Source: Gluconobacter japonicus (GTDB lineage: Bacteria > Pseudomonadota > Alphaproteobacteria > Acetobacterales > Acetobacteraceae). From it: 64,000 nt of DNA. The position numbers were made by a program, and so were the translations under genes. The stretch is from positions 124,001-188,000 of the forward strand of contig NZ_BEWO01000003.1 in NCBI RefSeq assembly GCF_002723975.1. Direction: 5' to 3'. Positions 1-8,911 of the stretch are shown here, in pieces. Within the stretch, counting starts at the first letter, position 1. Every line of letters begins with the position of its first letter. A model generated the notes under the pieces. The model searched no databases, was not told the DNA's origin, and was given only the letters and a program-made list of their open reading frames with translations.

Positions 1-1284
1 GCCGCTCTTTGCGCGCTCTGGAACCTGCATGGTCTGCTCAAACACGAAACACTGGCACAGGCTCTTTCGCATACCAGCATCTTCTACGTCATTCTTATCG
101 TCATATTTGTTCAGAGCGTACTCCAGCTTCATACGAACAATCAGATCGGCGGCTCACAGGCGCCTTCCATTCCCGGACTGGCCATTGCCGAAGCCCGTGC
201 CGCCAGTATCGTCGCGAGCATAATCATTCTGGGCTTTGCCGGTCTGATGAGACTGCTGCCCATTCCTTTTCATGACGCCCTGTTTTTTATCCTGTTCAAC
301 GCCATTCCCTCAGCCGTGCAGTGGTATGCGCCGCCCCATGAGCAATCCGGGAAAAGGCGGCTTGCCATTGTTCTGTTCGGCGTCGCTCTCATGCTCGCCC
401 AGTTTGCACTGGTGCTCGTTTCGGACGCCACCTTCTGGATGCTGACGCGCCCTGCGGCTCTTACCGTTCCCGCGAGCATCGTTTTATTCATCGGACTGAT
501 CGGCAGTATCCTGTCTCTGCCGAACCGGCTTCATGGCAGCACGCCTCTTACACCAGCCGCACATGAGCATCCCCTCCCGTCAGCAAGTACAGGTTCGAGC
601 GTCGCGCGTTCCGCAAACAAAGCGCTGACACCCTATCAACTCCGTCAGATGCTCCTTGCTCCCATAACCCCCGTTACGCTCAGAACCGACATTCTGATCA
701 GCCTGTTCGTCATTCCCGTGACGCTCTCCGTCTTTGCAACGATAGAGATGTTTCTCAGCCACCGCAGTTTCAGCGCGGCATGGCTTAAATCCGTTGGCAC
801 CGGTTGCATCATGCTGGTGATTGGAGACAAATGGCTTCTGGATCGACAGCACTGGCCGCTCCTGCTGGTCACCGGGCGGTTTGGAAGCAGACTGAAATTC
901 GTGCAGGCTGTTTTCAAAGCCAAACTGTCCCGAATGCTGATCGTCACACCGATCCGTGTCCTCAGCCTTGTTGTGCCTTATGCTCTCCTGAAACCGCTTC
1001 TTCCTACCACTGCTTTTTATGACGCGCTGGACCTGATCGTCCTGGCCGTTGGCATGACCCTCTGCTCTGCCTTGCCATTCCTGTTGTTACGCTCCCCGGC
1101 AAAATCGATTGTTTTCGCCTTTAACCTCGCCCCGGTCCTCCTGATCCAGCTTTGCTCGCCCTTCCTGCTAGGCCTTAAATATGCTGGATACCTGGCCCTG
1201 GCCGCTCTTACCTTAGGCGCCTTCAGCTATCTCGTTGCGCCATATCGGATCAGCCGTTCAGACTGGCCTTACGAAAACGAATGA
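1..1284 (+). CDS. Polytopic membrane protein, 5' end outside window
   Basis: The reading frame is open from base 1 to the TGA at 1282-1284, so at least 427 residues belong to a gene that begins upstream. The visible part is mostly hydrophobic, with roughly nine to ten membrane-spanning stretches (for example YVILIVIFVQSVLQL near residue 30 and IVLFIGLIGSILSL near residue 160). A polar loop rich in Pro, Ser and Ala lies around residues 180-210. I recognise no catalytic or transport motif and no family. It is followed by an AT-rich gap before the porin gene and probably belongs to an upstream unit. An inner-membrane location is inferred; function is unknown. Confidence 0.75.
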   Translation, partial: AALCALWNLHGLLKHETLAQALSHTSIFYVILIVIFVQSVLQLHTNNQIGGSQAPSIPGLAIAEARAASIVASIIILGFAGLMRLLPIPFHDALFFILFNAIPSAVQWYAPPHEQSGKRRLAIVLFGVALMLAQFALVLVSDATFWMLTRPAALTVPASIVLFIGLIGSILSLPNRLHGSTPLTPAAHEHPLPSASTGSSVARSANKALTPYQLRQMLLAPITPVTLRTDILISLFVIPVTLSVFATIEMFLSHRSFSAAWLKSVGTGCIMLVIGDKWLLDRQHWPLLLVTGRFGSRLKFVQAVFKAKLSRMLIVTPIRVLSLVVPYALLKPLLPTTAFYDALDLIVLAVGMTLCSALPFLLLRSPAKSIVFAFNLAPVLLIQLCSPFLLGLKYAGYLALAALTLGAFSYLVAPYRISRSDWPYENE

Positions 1285-1593
1285 TGGATCGCTTAACTGG
1301 ATACACAGAAACAAAATCATCCGTGGTGACCAGCAATTGGGATACCACACAGAACCGTGATAAATATTGATACTGATTATTTTCAAAAATATCTCTCCGC
1401 GCAGAACCGCGAAAAAATAACAACGGATTTATTTCTTAATATTTCCAAATCTCGTTATCTGGATGCCTGTCAAAAACCTCTCAATTTTGTCATTCAACAG
1501 TCATTTTTTATCATGAAATATGTCCCTCCTGGGAAGTGGACTTGACCATTTACCCAAACAGACAATGGGGCACGGTTCACAACCGTTAAAACT
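1285..1593. other. AT-rich intergenic region before the porin
   Basis: About 310 bases separate the membrane-protein gene from the OprB gene. The stretch is clearly more AT-rich than the flanking genes, especially 1355-1515. A 62-codon GTG-started frame lies at 1357-1545, but it has no ribosome binding site and no recognisable product, so I do not call it. The region presumably carries the oprB promoter. A TTGACC at 1542-1547 resembles a -35 box, but no good -10 box is spaced from it. Confidence 0.5.
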
Positions 1594-3150
1594 ATGCAGG
1601 CGTTTGCGAGACAATGGGTGACGTCTCTGGGGCTGGTTTGTGCCATGACCTCTGGGAGCACACTGATATCCGGTGAGGCACATGCCCAGTCCTCATCAAC
1701 CGGTGCAATCGAAGGCCAGACAGACTCGTCGGGGCAAAAGCCGTTTCAGTCGAAAAGCAATGCCAAAAGCCGCGTCCGAACCATTCGGCCCGGACCTAAA
1801 CCTGTAACCCCCACACCTGCGGGACCAGGAACAAATGACCTGTCACAATCTTCGACGACCGACGAAGGCTTTCTGCCAGCCAGTCTGCATGACTGGATGA
1901 AACAGAGCACCATGACGGGCAACTGGGGAGGCTGGCGGCCATGGCTGACGGACAAAGGCGTCAACATCACAGGCCATTACTTTCAGGATTCAGCCGGCAA
2001 CCCGATGGGCGGCAAATCCCAGAACGTGAGGTACGCGCAAGAAATCGGCCTGAATTTTGATTTCGACCTCAAGAAACTAACTGGTTACAGCATTGGTCTT
2101 TTCCACTTCATCGTGACCTCTCGTGCTGGACAGGGTCTTGGCGCCAAACTCCCGGCCCTGAACAGCCCGCAGGAAATTTACGGCTCGCCTACAGTGCGCC
2201 TGTCCCTGCTGTCATGGGAAATGCACTGGAACCGCTACGTCGCAACAACAGCGGGTGAAATCAATTCCGAAACCGACTTCGAAACATGGTCCATGTACTG
2301 GGGCATGAACAACTACTGTCAGTTCCAGACCAACGCGATCTGCGGCATGCCGCAATCCATCGCCTACAACTCCGGCTACGGCTACTATCCGACCGCCCAC
2401 CCCGGCGCGTGGGTGAAATTCTACCCGGCGGGGAACGATCATTATTCCATCCAGTTCGGCGTCTATTCTGCCGACCCGACGATCGGCAACACGCATAATG
2501 GCTGGAAACTGAACCTGCATGGAGCGACCGGAACATTCCTGCCGTTCCAGCTCGTCTGGCATCAAGGCGGCAAGGACGACTACAGCGGGCCTCTCCAGAC
2601 CAACATCAAGGTCGGCGGCTACTGGGATACGTCGCAGGTCAACGATGTGTATTCTCAAGGTGGAATGTTTGAAATTCCAAGTAACTATCTAGTTAGTGCA
2701 CCGACAGCGAAAGTACGTGGTCGCTTCGGTGGTTGGTTCCAGTTTGACCGGATGATCCAGCGAGACGCAGCGGACTCCCATCGCGGCACATCGTTCTTTG
2801 CCTCTTTCACATGGGGTGACCCGAGAACAGCCATTGCTCCCTATTTCGTGGACTGGGGCCTCACCCGCAAAGGCACATTCAAGAACCGCCCGGACGATAC
2901 GGTCAGCCTTGGCATGAAGTTCCTCTGGGTCAACGCCAAAATCAGCAACTGGGTCGCGCAACTTCAGAAGGATGGTGCCACAGGACTTTACCGCCCAAGT
3001 GGGGAACATGCCATCGAGTTGAACTATGGCTGGCGCCCTACACCCTGGCTGCTCATTCGCCCTGGAGCACAGTACATCTGGAGCACAGGCGGAACAAATC
3101 GGTACAAAAATCCATTAATACTGGATTTTGAAACCGGAATTACTTTCTAA
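1594..3150 (+). CDS. oprB: OprB-family carbohydrate-selective porin
   Basis: A 518-residue outer-membrane porin of the OprB family, which forms channels for sugars and polyols in Gram-negative bacteria. The N-terminus is a signal peptide with a likely cleavage after AHA at about residue 32. A Pro/Ser/Thr-rich linker runs to about residue 95, followed by the OprB barrel starting with GNWGGWRPWLTDKGVNI. The product ends in an aromatic residue (GITF), as barrel proteins usually do. It lies 88 bases upstream of sldB on the same strand, so it may supply polyol substrate to the periplasmic dehydrogenase; that link is inference from position. The ATG at 1594 is chosen because it gives the full signal peptide, although no strong ribosome binding site precedes it. 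Confidence 0.88.
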   Translation: MQAFARQWVTSLGLVCAMTSGSTLISGEAHAQSSSTGAIEGQTDSSGQKPFQSKSNAKSRVRTIRPGPKPVTPTPAGPGTNDLSQSSTTDEGFLPASLHDWMKQSTMTGNWGGWRPWLTDKGVNITGHYFQDSAGNPMGGKSQNVRYAQEIGLNFDFDLKKLTGYSIGLFHFIVTSRAGQGLGAKLPALNSPQEIYGSPTVRLSLLSWEMHWNRYVATTAGEINSETDFETWSMYWGMNNYCQFQTNAICGMPQSIAYNSGYGYYPTAHPGAWVKFYPAGNDHYSIQFGVYSADPTIGNTHNGWKLNLHGATGTFLPFQLVWHQGGKDDYSGPLQTNIKVGGYWDTSQVNDVYSQGGMFEIPSNYLVSAPTAKVRGRFGGWFQFDRMIQRDAADSHRGTSFFASFTWGDPRTAIAPYFVDWGLTRKGTFKNRPDDTVSLGMKFLWVNAKISNWVAQLQKDGATGLYRPSGEHAIELNYGWRPTPWLLIRPGAQYIWSTGGTNRYKNPLILDFETGITF

Positions 3151-3238
3151 AAATCTCAATATGGACAAGTCACTATGAAATATATCCAAAATTCATTTCA
3201 CTTTGACAAAACTTCACCTTCTACAGGAGAGACTTTCC

Positions 3239-3619
3239 ATGCCTGTCACTAATGGTAACAGGACTCTGACGGAGTGGCTGACGCTGCTTCTGGGGGTCGT
3301 CATTCTTCTCGTGGGTCTGTTCTTCCTCATTGCGGGCGCTGATCTCGCGATGCTGGGTGGCTCAACCTACTACGCCCTCTGTGGCATCATCCTGGTTGCC
3401 AGCGGCGTCTTCATGCTCATGGGCCGCACGCTTGGCGCTTTCCTGTATCTGGGAGCGCTGGCTTACACATGGGTCTGGTCTCTGTGGGAAGTCGGGTTCA
3501 GCCCCGTTGACCTTCTGCCCCGCGCTTTCGGCCCGACCATCCTCGGTATTCTCGTCGCGCTGACCATTCCGGTCCTGCGTCGCATGGAAAGCCGTCGTAC
3601 CCTCAGAGGAGCCGTCTGA
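3239..3619 (+). CDS. sldB: PQQ-dependent polyol dehydrogenase, membrane subunit SldB
   Basis: A 126-residue hydrophobic protein with about four transmembrane segments. It corresponds to the N-terminal membrane domain of membrane-bound glucose dehydrogenase, split off as its own gene. In Gluconobacter SldB is the small subunit that anchors SldA at the periplasmic face and passes electrons to ubiquinone. The ATG at 3239 is preferred because AGGAGA at 3225-3230 lies 8 bases upstream and the length matches the known subunit; an in-frame TTG at 3203 would add 12 residues without a binding site. The stop overlaps the sldA start in a TGATG arrangement, so the two are probably translationally coupled. 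Confidence 0.93.
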   Translation: MPVTNGNRTLTEWLTLLLGVVILLVGLFFLIAGADLAMLGGSTYYALCGIILVASGVFMLMGRTLGAFLYLGALAYTWVWSLWEVGFSPVDLLPRAFGPTILGILVALTIPVLRRMESRRTLRGAV

Positions 3620-5838
3620 TGCGCCGGTCTCACCTTCTCGCAACAGCCGCTGGCCTCGCTCTCGCCTGTGCGCCACTCGCTGCTCACGCTCAGTTCGCCC
3701 CCGCAGGGTCAGGTGGTCCGCCTTCCGCGACTATTCCTGGCCCCGGCAACGCAGATGAGCCAAAGGAAAATACGCCACCAAACTCAAGCTACTTTGCAGG
3801 ACCTTCGCCTTATGCCCCTCAGGCTCCGGGCGTGAATGCAGCCAATCTGCCAGATATTGAGTCAATCGATGCCTCGCAGGTCCCGGCCATGGCTCCGCAG
3901 CAGAGCGCAAACCCGTCCCGTGAGGACTGGCCTGCTTATGGACGGGACGACAAGGCCACGCGTTATTCTCCACTGACGGAACTGAACCCGGAAACAGTAA
4001 AACGCCTTGAACCAGCATTCGTCTATCATACCGGCAGCTATCCTCGCCCCGGTCAGACCAATAAATGGGCCGCTGAGACCACACCGATCAAGGTGGGGGA
4101 CGGCCTTTACATGTGCTCGGCCCAGAACGACATCATGAAACTCGATCCTGCGACGGGTAAGGAGATCTGGCGTCGCAATCTCGGCGTCAAATATGAATCC
4201 ATTCCCTACACGGCCGCCTGCAAAGGCGTGACGTATTTCACGTCTTCCGTCGTGCCGGAGGGCGAGCCCTGCCATAACCGTATCCTTGAAGGCACGCTGG
4301 ATATGCGCCTCGTCGCCGTCGATGCGGCAACCGGCGCGTTCTGCCCGGCTTTCGGGCATAACGGTCAAGTCAATCTGATGCAGGGCCTTGGTGAATCCGT
4401 TCCGGGCTTTGTAGCCATGACGGCACCTCCGCCCGTTGTGAACGGTGTTGTGGTCGTAAACCACGAAGTGCTGGATGGTCAGCGTCGCTGGGCGCCATCT
4501 GGCGTCGTGCGTGGCTATGACGCGGAAAGTGGAAAATTCGTCTGGGCCTGGGATGTCGGCAACCCGGACGATCACAACCAGCCAACGGGCAACCGCCATT
4601 ACAGCCGTGGAACGCCGAACTCCTGGGCCACCATGACAGGCGATAACGAACAGGGGCTGGTTTACGTCCCGACAGGCAATTCTGCCGGCGATTATTTCAG
4701 TGGTCTGCGCAGCCCGGCGGAAAATGCAGTTTCAACATCCGTTGTAGCGCTGGACGTCAAGACCGGCTCCCCACGCTGGGTCTATCAGACGACCCGCAAG
4801 GACGTCTGGGACTATGACATGGGCTCTCAGGTCACGATGATGGATATGCCTGGTTCGGATGGCACACCCACACCCGCCCTGATTGTGCCGACCAAACGTG
4901 GCCAGACCTTCGTTCTGGACCGCCAGACCGGCAAGCCGATCCTTCCTGTTGAAGAACGCCCGGCTCCCGCAGGAAATGTGCCAGGCGACAGCCGTGCGCC
5001 CACCCAGCCATGGTCCGTCGGAATGCCGGCTCTTCGGATGCCGGAGCTGAAAGAAAAGGACATGTGGGGCATGTCCCCCATTGATCAGCTTTACTGCCGC
5101 ATCAAGTTCCGCAGCGCGCATTATGATGGTGAGTTCACAGCGCCCAGCCTCGACAAACCATGGATCATGTATCCCGGCAATAATGGCGGCAGCGACTGGG
5201 GGTCCATGTCCTATGATCCCAACACCGGCATTCTGGTGGCCAACTGGAACGCCTCGCCCATGTATGCGCAGCTCATTACCCGCAAGAAGGCGGACGCCCT
5301 TGGCCTGATGCCAATCGACGATCCGAACTACAAGCCCGGCGCAGGGGCTGCAGAAGGCAACGGCCCGATGGAAGGCACGCCCTATGCGATCGCCATTGCT
5401 CCCTTCTGGGACCCTGTCACCAAAATGCTGTGCCATCGGCCGCCCTATGGCATGATTACAGCCATCGACATGAAGCATGGCCAGAAGGTGCTGTGGCAGC
5501 ACCCGCTCGGTACGGCTCGCGCCAATGGTCCGTGGGGTCTGCCGACGGGTCTGTCATGGGAAATCGGGACACCGAACAATGGCGGTTCCGTCGTGACAGC
5601 CGGAGGTCTGATCTTCATCGCCGCGGCAACAGACAACTTGATCCGCGCCATTGATGAACACACTGGCAAGGTTGTGTGGAGTGCCGTCCTGCCAGGTGGT
5701 GGTCAGGCCAACCCGATGACCTATGAGGCCAACGGGCATCAGTACGTTGCCATCATGGCCGGCGGACATCATTTCATGATGACGCCGATCACGGACCAGC
5801 TTGTAGTTTACGCCCTACCAGATGCCATCAAGCATTGA
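3619..5838 (+). CDS. sldA: PQQ-dependent polyol (sorbitol/glycerol) dehydrogenase, catalytic subunit SldA
   Basis: A 739-residue quinoprotein of the glucose/quinate membrane-bound dehydrogenase type. It oxidises polyols such as sorbitol, glycerol, mannitol and gluconate in the periplasm, with PQQ as cofactor. The signal peptide ends at about residue 24 (AHA then QF). A Pro-rich linker to about residue 105 precedes the eight-bladed propeller, which opens with WPAYGRDDKATRYSPL. Repeated blade motifs such as LDPATGKEIWRR and IDEHTGKVVWSA are visible. No heme c motif is present, as expected for this type. GAGGAG at about 3605-3610 is its binding site inside the end of sldB. Two hairpins follow the stop. 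Some Gluconobacter strains carry two sldBA copies; which copy this is cannot be told here. Confidence 0.95.
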   Translation: MRRSHLLATAAGLALACAPLAAHAQFAPAGSGGPPSATIPGPGNADEPKENTPPNSSYFAGPSPYAPQAPGVNAANLPDIESIDASQVPAMAPQQSANPSREDWPAYGRDDKATRYSPLTELNPETVKRLEPAFVYHTGSYPRPGQTNKWAAETTPIKVGDGLYMCSAQNDIMKLDPATGKEIWRRNLGVKYESIPYTAACKGVTYFTSSVVPEGEPCHNRILEGTLDMRLVAVDAATGAFCPAFGHNGQVNLMQGLGESVPGFVAMTAPPPVVNGVVVVNHEVLDGQRRWAPSGVVRGYDAESGKFVWAWDVGNPDDHNQPTGNRHYSRGTPNSWATMTGDNEQGLVYVPTGNSAGDYFSGLRSPAENAVSTSVVALDVKTGSPRWVYQTTRKDVWDYDMGSQVTMMDMPGSDGTPTPALIVPTKRGQTFVLDRQTGKPILPVEERPAPAGNVPGDSRAPTQPWSVGMPALRMPELKEKDMWGMSPIDQLYCRIKFRSAHYDGEFTAPSLDKPWIMYPGNNGGSDWGSMSYDPNTGILVANWNASPMYAQLITRKKADALGLMPIDDPNYKPGAGAAEGNGPMEGTPYAIAIAPFWDPVTKMLCHRPPYGMITAIDMKHGQKVLWQHPLGTARANGPWGLPTGLSWEIGTPNNGGSVVTAGGLIFIAAATDNLIRAIDEHTGKVVWSAVLPGGGQANPMTYEANGHQYVAIMAGGHHFMMTPITDQLVVYALPDAIKH

Positions 5839-5843
5839 AGATC

Positions 5844-5871
5844 CCTGCCCGCATTTCTTGATGCGGGCAGG
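5844..5871 (+). terminator. Hairpin after sldA
   Basis: A perfect 11-base inverted repeat, CCTGCCCGCAT and ATGCGGGCAGG, with a 6-base loop, starts 6 bases after the sldA stop. No run of T follows, so it may stabilise the transcript end or act together with the next hairpin rather than terminate alone. Confidence 0.55.
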
Positions 5872-5902
5872 TCAGTCCAGACTGAATACCCGGGCTGAAA
5901 CA

Positions 5903-5934
5903 GGAGAAGCATCCGACAGGATGCTTCTCCCTTT
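5903..5934. terminator. Terminator between convergent sldA and receptor gene
   Basis: A perfect 12-base inverted repeat, GGAGAAGCATCC and GGATGCTTCTCC, with loop GACA, is followed by CTTT on the plus strand and by short T-rich sequence on neither side beyond that. It lies in the gap between the converging sldA and TonB-receptor genes, so it may serve both. Confidence 0.7.
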
Positions 5935-5940
5935 AAAACT

Positions 5941-8730
5941 TCAGAAATCCACTCCGACCTGAGCAAACACATATCGACCCGGGATAAACCCCGAATACTG
6001 TGCAACTGCTGTGTTGGATGCTCCATCCACAACAAAAGGCGGCTGACGGTTGAACAGATTGTTGACACCCGTATTGACCGTCCATCGCCCCGATCGATAG
6101 CCCAGCGTCACATCCTGAAGAAAAACGCCGGGCGACCGCGTACGCCCGGCTGTCTGCGGCGCCAGGTCATTCGTGCCATCATTCCAGTGCATGCCGCCAA
6201 TATACTGCACCATGTAGGTCAGGCTGAACGCACCATGCTGCCAACTGACCGTGGTGTAACTCCGCTCACGCGGCATTCCGCTGCCTGACAGATACAGCAG
6301 TCGCCCCGTGTAATTCCGCCATGCCCCACCGGGTGTGTACTGCTGGAAATAGCCGATCAACTGCTGATAGTTTTCGGACAGGAACAGGCTGTCCTGCCGC
6401 CCCAGACGCATCCGATATGTGAGATCGATATCCAAACCGTTCGTACGCAAGCCGCCAAGGTTCTGCTGAACAGCGGAAATCGCCGTAAGCTGCCCGCTGG
6501 TGGACCGTGGGGACACAAGAGAGCACAGCTGCGGCTCCGTGCCGGTATAGCATCCGTCCAGAATATACTGCGTTCCCGGTGCGGAAATCATGTTCTGCAA
6601 CGTGTAGTGCCAGTATTCGACGGACAGCGAGAGATGCGGCACCCAGTGCGGTGTGACGACTGTTCCGATTGTATAGGTGCGGCCCGTTTCAGGTTTCAAT
6701 GCCGCGTTCCCGCCAGAAAGCGTGGGCAACTGTCCCACGAACGCCGAACTGAACGTCTCGGGATTGATCCCTTCAGACAGACACCTTGCCCGAACCGTTC
6801 CGGCCCGCGTTCCATAGGCCCCGGCCTGACTGCATGGGTCGGACGCAGACGGATAGCTCAGCGTGCGACCACCATAGAGACTGTAAATGCTTGGCTGCCG
6901 ATAGGATGTCCCCAGTGTGGCGCGGAATGCAATGTCCTGCACAGGTGCCCAGTGCAGCCCGACTTTCCAGTTCTTCGTCGTCCCGAAGGTATTATAGGCC
7001 GAGACACGACCCTGAAGATCCACAGTCAGATCCCGCGCCAGAAAAGCATGTTCGAGAAGTGGAATTTTCCCTTCGACATACCCTTCCGTCACATGAAAGC
7101 CGCCACCCGTGTAAGCCGTTGTTGCGCCCGTGGAATCCCCGCGCTCCACAACGGGATCAGGCTTGTAGCTCAGCTGCTCGCTCCGGTGCTCCATCCCTAA
7201 CGCCAGGCCGATCTGGCCGCCATGCCGGTATGGCAAGCTCAGAACATGGTTGTTATGGAAACGCAGATTGACGTCCCGCATCTGGTAATCCGCGTGGTCA
7301 CGTTGCGTGAACCGGACGTAATTCGCGGCCTGTTCCGAATAAGGCGCGAACGGGTTCTGCAGAACGCATCCTGACGCTGCCACGCAGATATCCGGATTAT
7401 ATCGCACCGCACTCGACGAATTGGACGGATCAAGCTGTTCCGTGCTGGTCGTTTCCAGCAGGTGGCGATAATTCACCATGTTCTGCGTCTGTGCCGTTAA
7501 TTGACTGACGCCGTAAGTCATGGATGCATCGTACTGCCAGTCCCCGACAATGCGTCCCTTCGCCCCTCCCATGACGGTCCAGGTATCAACAGCGAAATCA
7601 TTCTGCCGGTATCCGATATCCTCCATCCTCTTCGTCACGGCATAGTCCTTGCCCCACGGATTATCGGGACTATCAGCCGGAATAATCCACGAGGATGGCA
7701 GGCTGGATGGTGGAATACTGCCCTGAACTGGTGCTGGCGAGAGCTGTCGAGAAGCCGCTGTGTGGCTGTACCGGACGTTGGAATAGAGTGTGATGTGTGC
7801 GTTCAGATCATAATGGGCATCACCGGAAAGCGCCGCGTTCTGATGAGAGTTCTGAAGCATCGATCCTTCGGCGAAATTGTACAGATCCGAAGACTGGAAG
7901 GCGCGAAATCCTCCGTTTCCATCAGACACCATTTTCTTTCCCGATATGGGATTAAACGCCACGCCACCGGGAATGATGGAAGAGCCAAAACTCGGCGCAC
8001 CAGATGCGGGATTGTCATTCTGCGGAAGGGCCGCCCACTGGCGATCCCTGGAGGCTATCGGCCCGGTCGTATCGTACTGACCAAACAGCGTGATATTGCC
8101 GCGCCCGTGATCGAAATTGAAGCCCTTGTAGCCGGAAATCAGCCCGGAACGGCTATCGCCATATTGTGTGATACCACCCTTGATCGTCAGGTTGCCGCCC
8201 GTCAGATCATGTTTCAGGCGGATATTGATGACGCCCGAAACGGCATCCGCTCCGTAAAGCTCGGAGCCACCGTCTTTCAGGATCTCAATCCTGTCGATCT
8301 GCTGCACAGGAATGGCATTGAGATCCACACATTCCGAACCTGCATTCATGGCCGTGCGTTTGCCATCAATCAGGATAAGGACACGCCCCTGCCCCAGATT
8401 TCGCAAGTCCGTGCAGGAGACACCTCCGCCACCATTCGTGCGCGTATTCGGCGTTCCCGATGATCCGACGGAGGGTAGTCGTGTCAGATAATCTCCAAGG
8501 GAGATGGCGGATGTTCTCTGAATATCCTTGGATGAAATGATCTGAACCGGATTGGCTGTCCTGTTGCCCGCACCTGCCAGATACGATCCCGTGACAACGA
8601 TATCTTCCGACTTCGAGGACTTTACGCTCTCTGTCCGATCATCGGCAAAAAGAGCTGGGCTCCACATCATGCCGCCAACCAGAGCCGGACAGAATGGGAG
8701 AGCGGCTTTGGAGAAGAAACGGAGACGCAT
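5941..8730 (-). CDS. TonB-dependent outer-membrane receptor
   Basis: About 929 residues with a signal peptide ending near FADDR, a plug domain opening with EDIVVTGSYLAG, and plug motifs GQGRVLILIDGKR and IEILKDGGSELYGADAVSG. A long 22-strand-type barrel follows, ending in VGVDF with the C-terminal Phe typical of these receptors. Such receptors import large or scarce ligands using TonB energy. I see no N-terminal signalling domain, and no transport genes are adjacent, so the ligand is unknown. Its position convergent to sldA is not evidence of shared function. The ATG at 8730 is chosen; a GTG at 8742 would add four residues, and neither start has a clear binding site. Confidence 0.88.
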   Translation of the reverse strand: MRLRFFSKAALPFCPALVGGMMWSPALFADDRTESVKSSKSEDIVVTGSYLAGAGNRTANPVQIISSKDIQRTSAISLGDYLTRLPSVGSSGTPNTRTNGGGGVSCTDLRNLGQGRVLILIDGKRTAMNAGSECVDLNAIPVQQIDRIEILKDGGSELYGADAVSGVINIRLKHDLTGGNLTIKGGITQYGDSRSGLISGYKGFNFDHGRGNITLFGQYDTTGPIASRDRQWAALPQNDNPASGAPSFGSSIIPGGVAFNPISGKKMVSDGNGGFRAFQSSDLYNFAEGSMLQNSHQNAALSGDAHYDLNAHITLYSNVRYSHTAASRQLSPAPVQGSIPPSSLPSSWIIPADSPDNPWGKDYAVTKRMEDIGYRQNDFAVDTWTVMGGAKGRIVGDWQYDASMTYGVSQLTAQTQNMVNYRHLLETTSTEQLDPSNSSSAVRYNPDICVAASGCVLQNPFAPYSEQAANYVRFTQRDHADYQMRDVNLRFHNNHVLSLPYRHGGQIGLALGMEHRSEQLSYKPDPVVERGDSTGATTAYTGGGFHVTEGYVEGKIPLLEHAFLARDLTVDLQGRVSAYNTFGTTKNWKVGLHWAPVQDIAFRATLGTSYRQPSIYSLYGGRTLSYPSASDPCSQAGAYGTRAGTVRARCLSEGINPETFSSAFVGQLPTLSGGNAALKPETGRTYTIGTVVTPHWVPHLSLSVEYWHYTLQNMISAPGTQYILDGCYTGTEPQLCSLVSPRSTSGQLTAISAVQQNLGGLRTNGLDIDLTYRMRLGRQDSLFLSENYQQLIGYFQQYTPGGAWRNYTGRLLYLSGSGMPRERSYTTVSWQHGAFSLTYMVQYIGGMHWNDGTNDLAPQTAGRTRSPGVFLQDVTLGYRSGRWTVNTGVNNLFNRQPPFVVDGASNTAVAQYSGFIPGRYVFAQVGVDF

Positions 8731-8753
8731 GGGCGGACACACATTCAGATATT

Positions 8754-8770
8754 ATGTTACGATATAACAT
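8754..8770. promoter_or_regulatory. Palindrome in the receptor promoter region
   Basis: ATGTTA and TAACAT form a perfect 6-base inverted repeat around a 5-base spacer, about 25 bases upstream of the receptor start, in the divergent gap with tyrS. The position suits a repressor site or the promoter itself. No known consensus is claimed. Confidence 0.3.
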
Positions 8771-8911
8771 ATCCCTAATAGTCTGATGCCTGTTTCCTCA
8801 AGCGACAAACAATGACTGGCTCTCCTCGTCTGCGCGCAGTCGTGCTTTTGCAGATGTTATGATAGACAGGCTGTCCCTTCTCTTCAGACAGTGCAGCAAC
8901 AAGACCGATCC

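Noticed and set aside
1357-1545. A 62-codon GTG-started frame in the AT-rich gap before the porin.
   Set aside because: No ribosome binding site, composition unlike the flanking genes and no recognisable product; likely chance.
3203-3238. A 12-residue longer SldB starting at a TTG.
   Set aside because: AGGAGA is correctly placed for the ATG at 3239, and the 126-residue form matches the known subunit size.
7501-8463. A long plus-strand open frame inside the TonB receptor gene.
   Set aside because: It is antisense to a clear receptor with plug and barrel motifs and shows no protein-like motifs.
5941-8730. Naming the receptor near sldBA a PQQ receptor.
   Set aside because: Only proximity supports it; no diagnostic residues are known to me.
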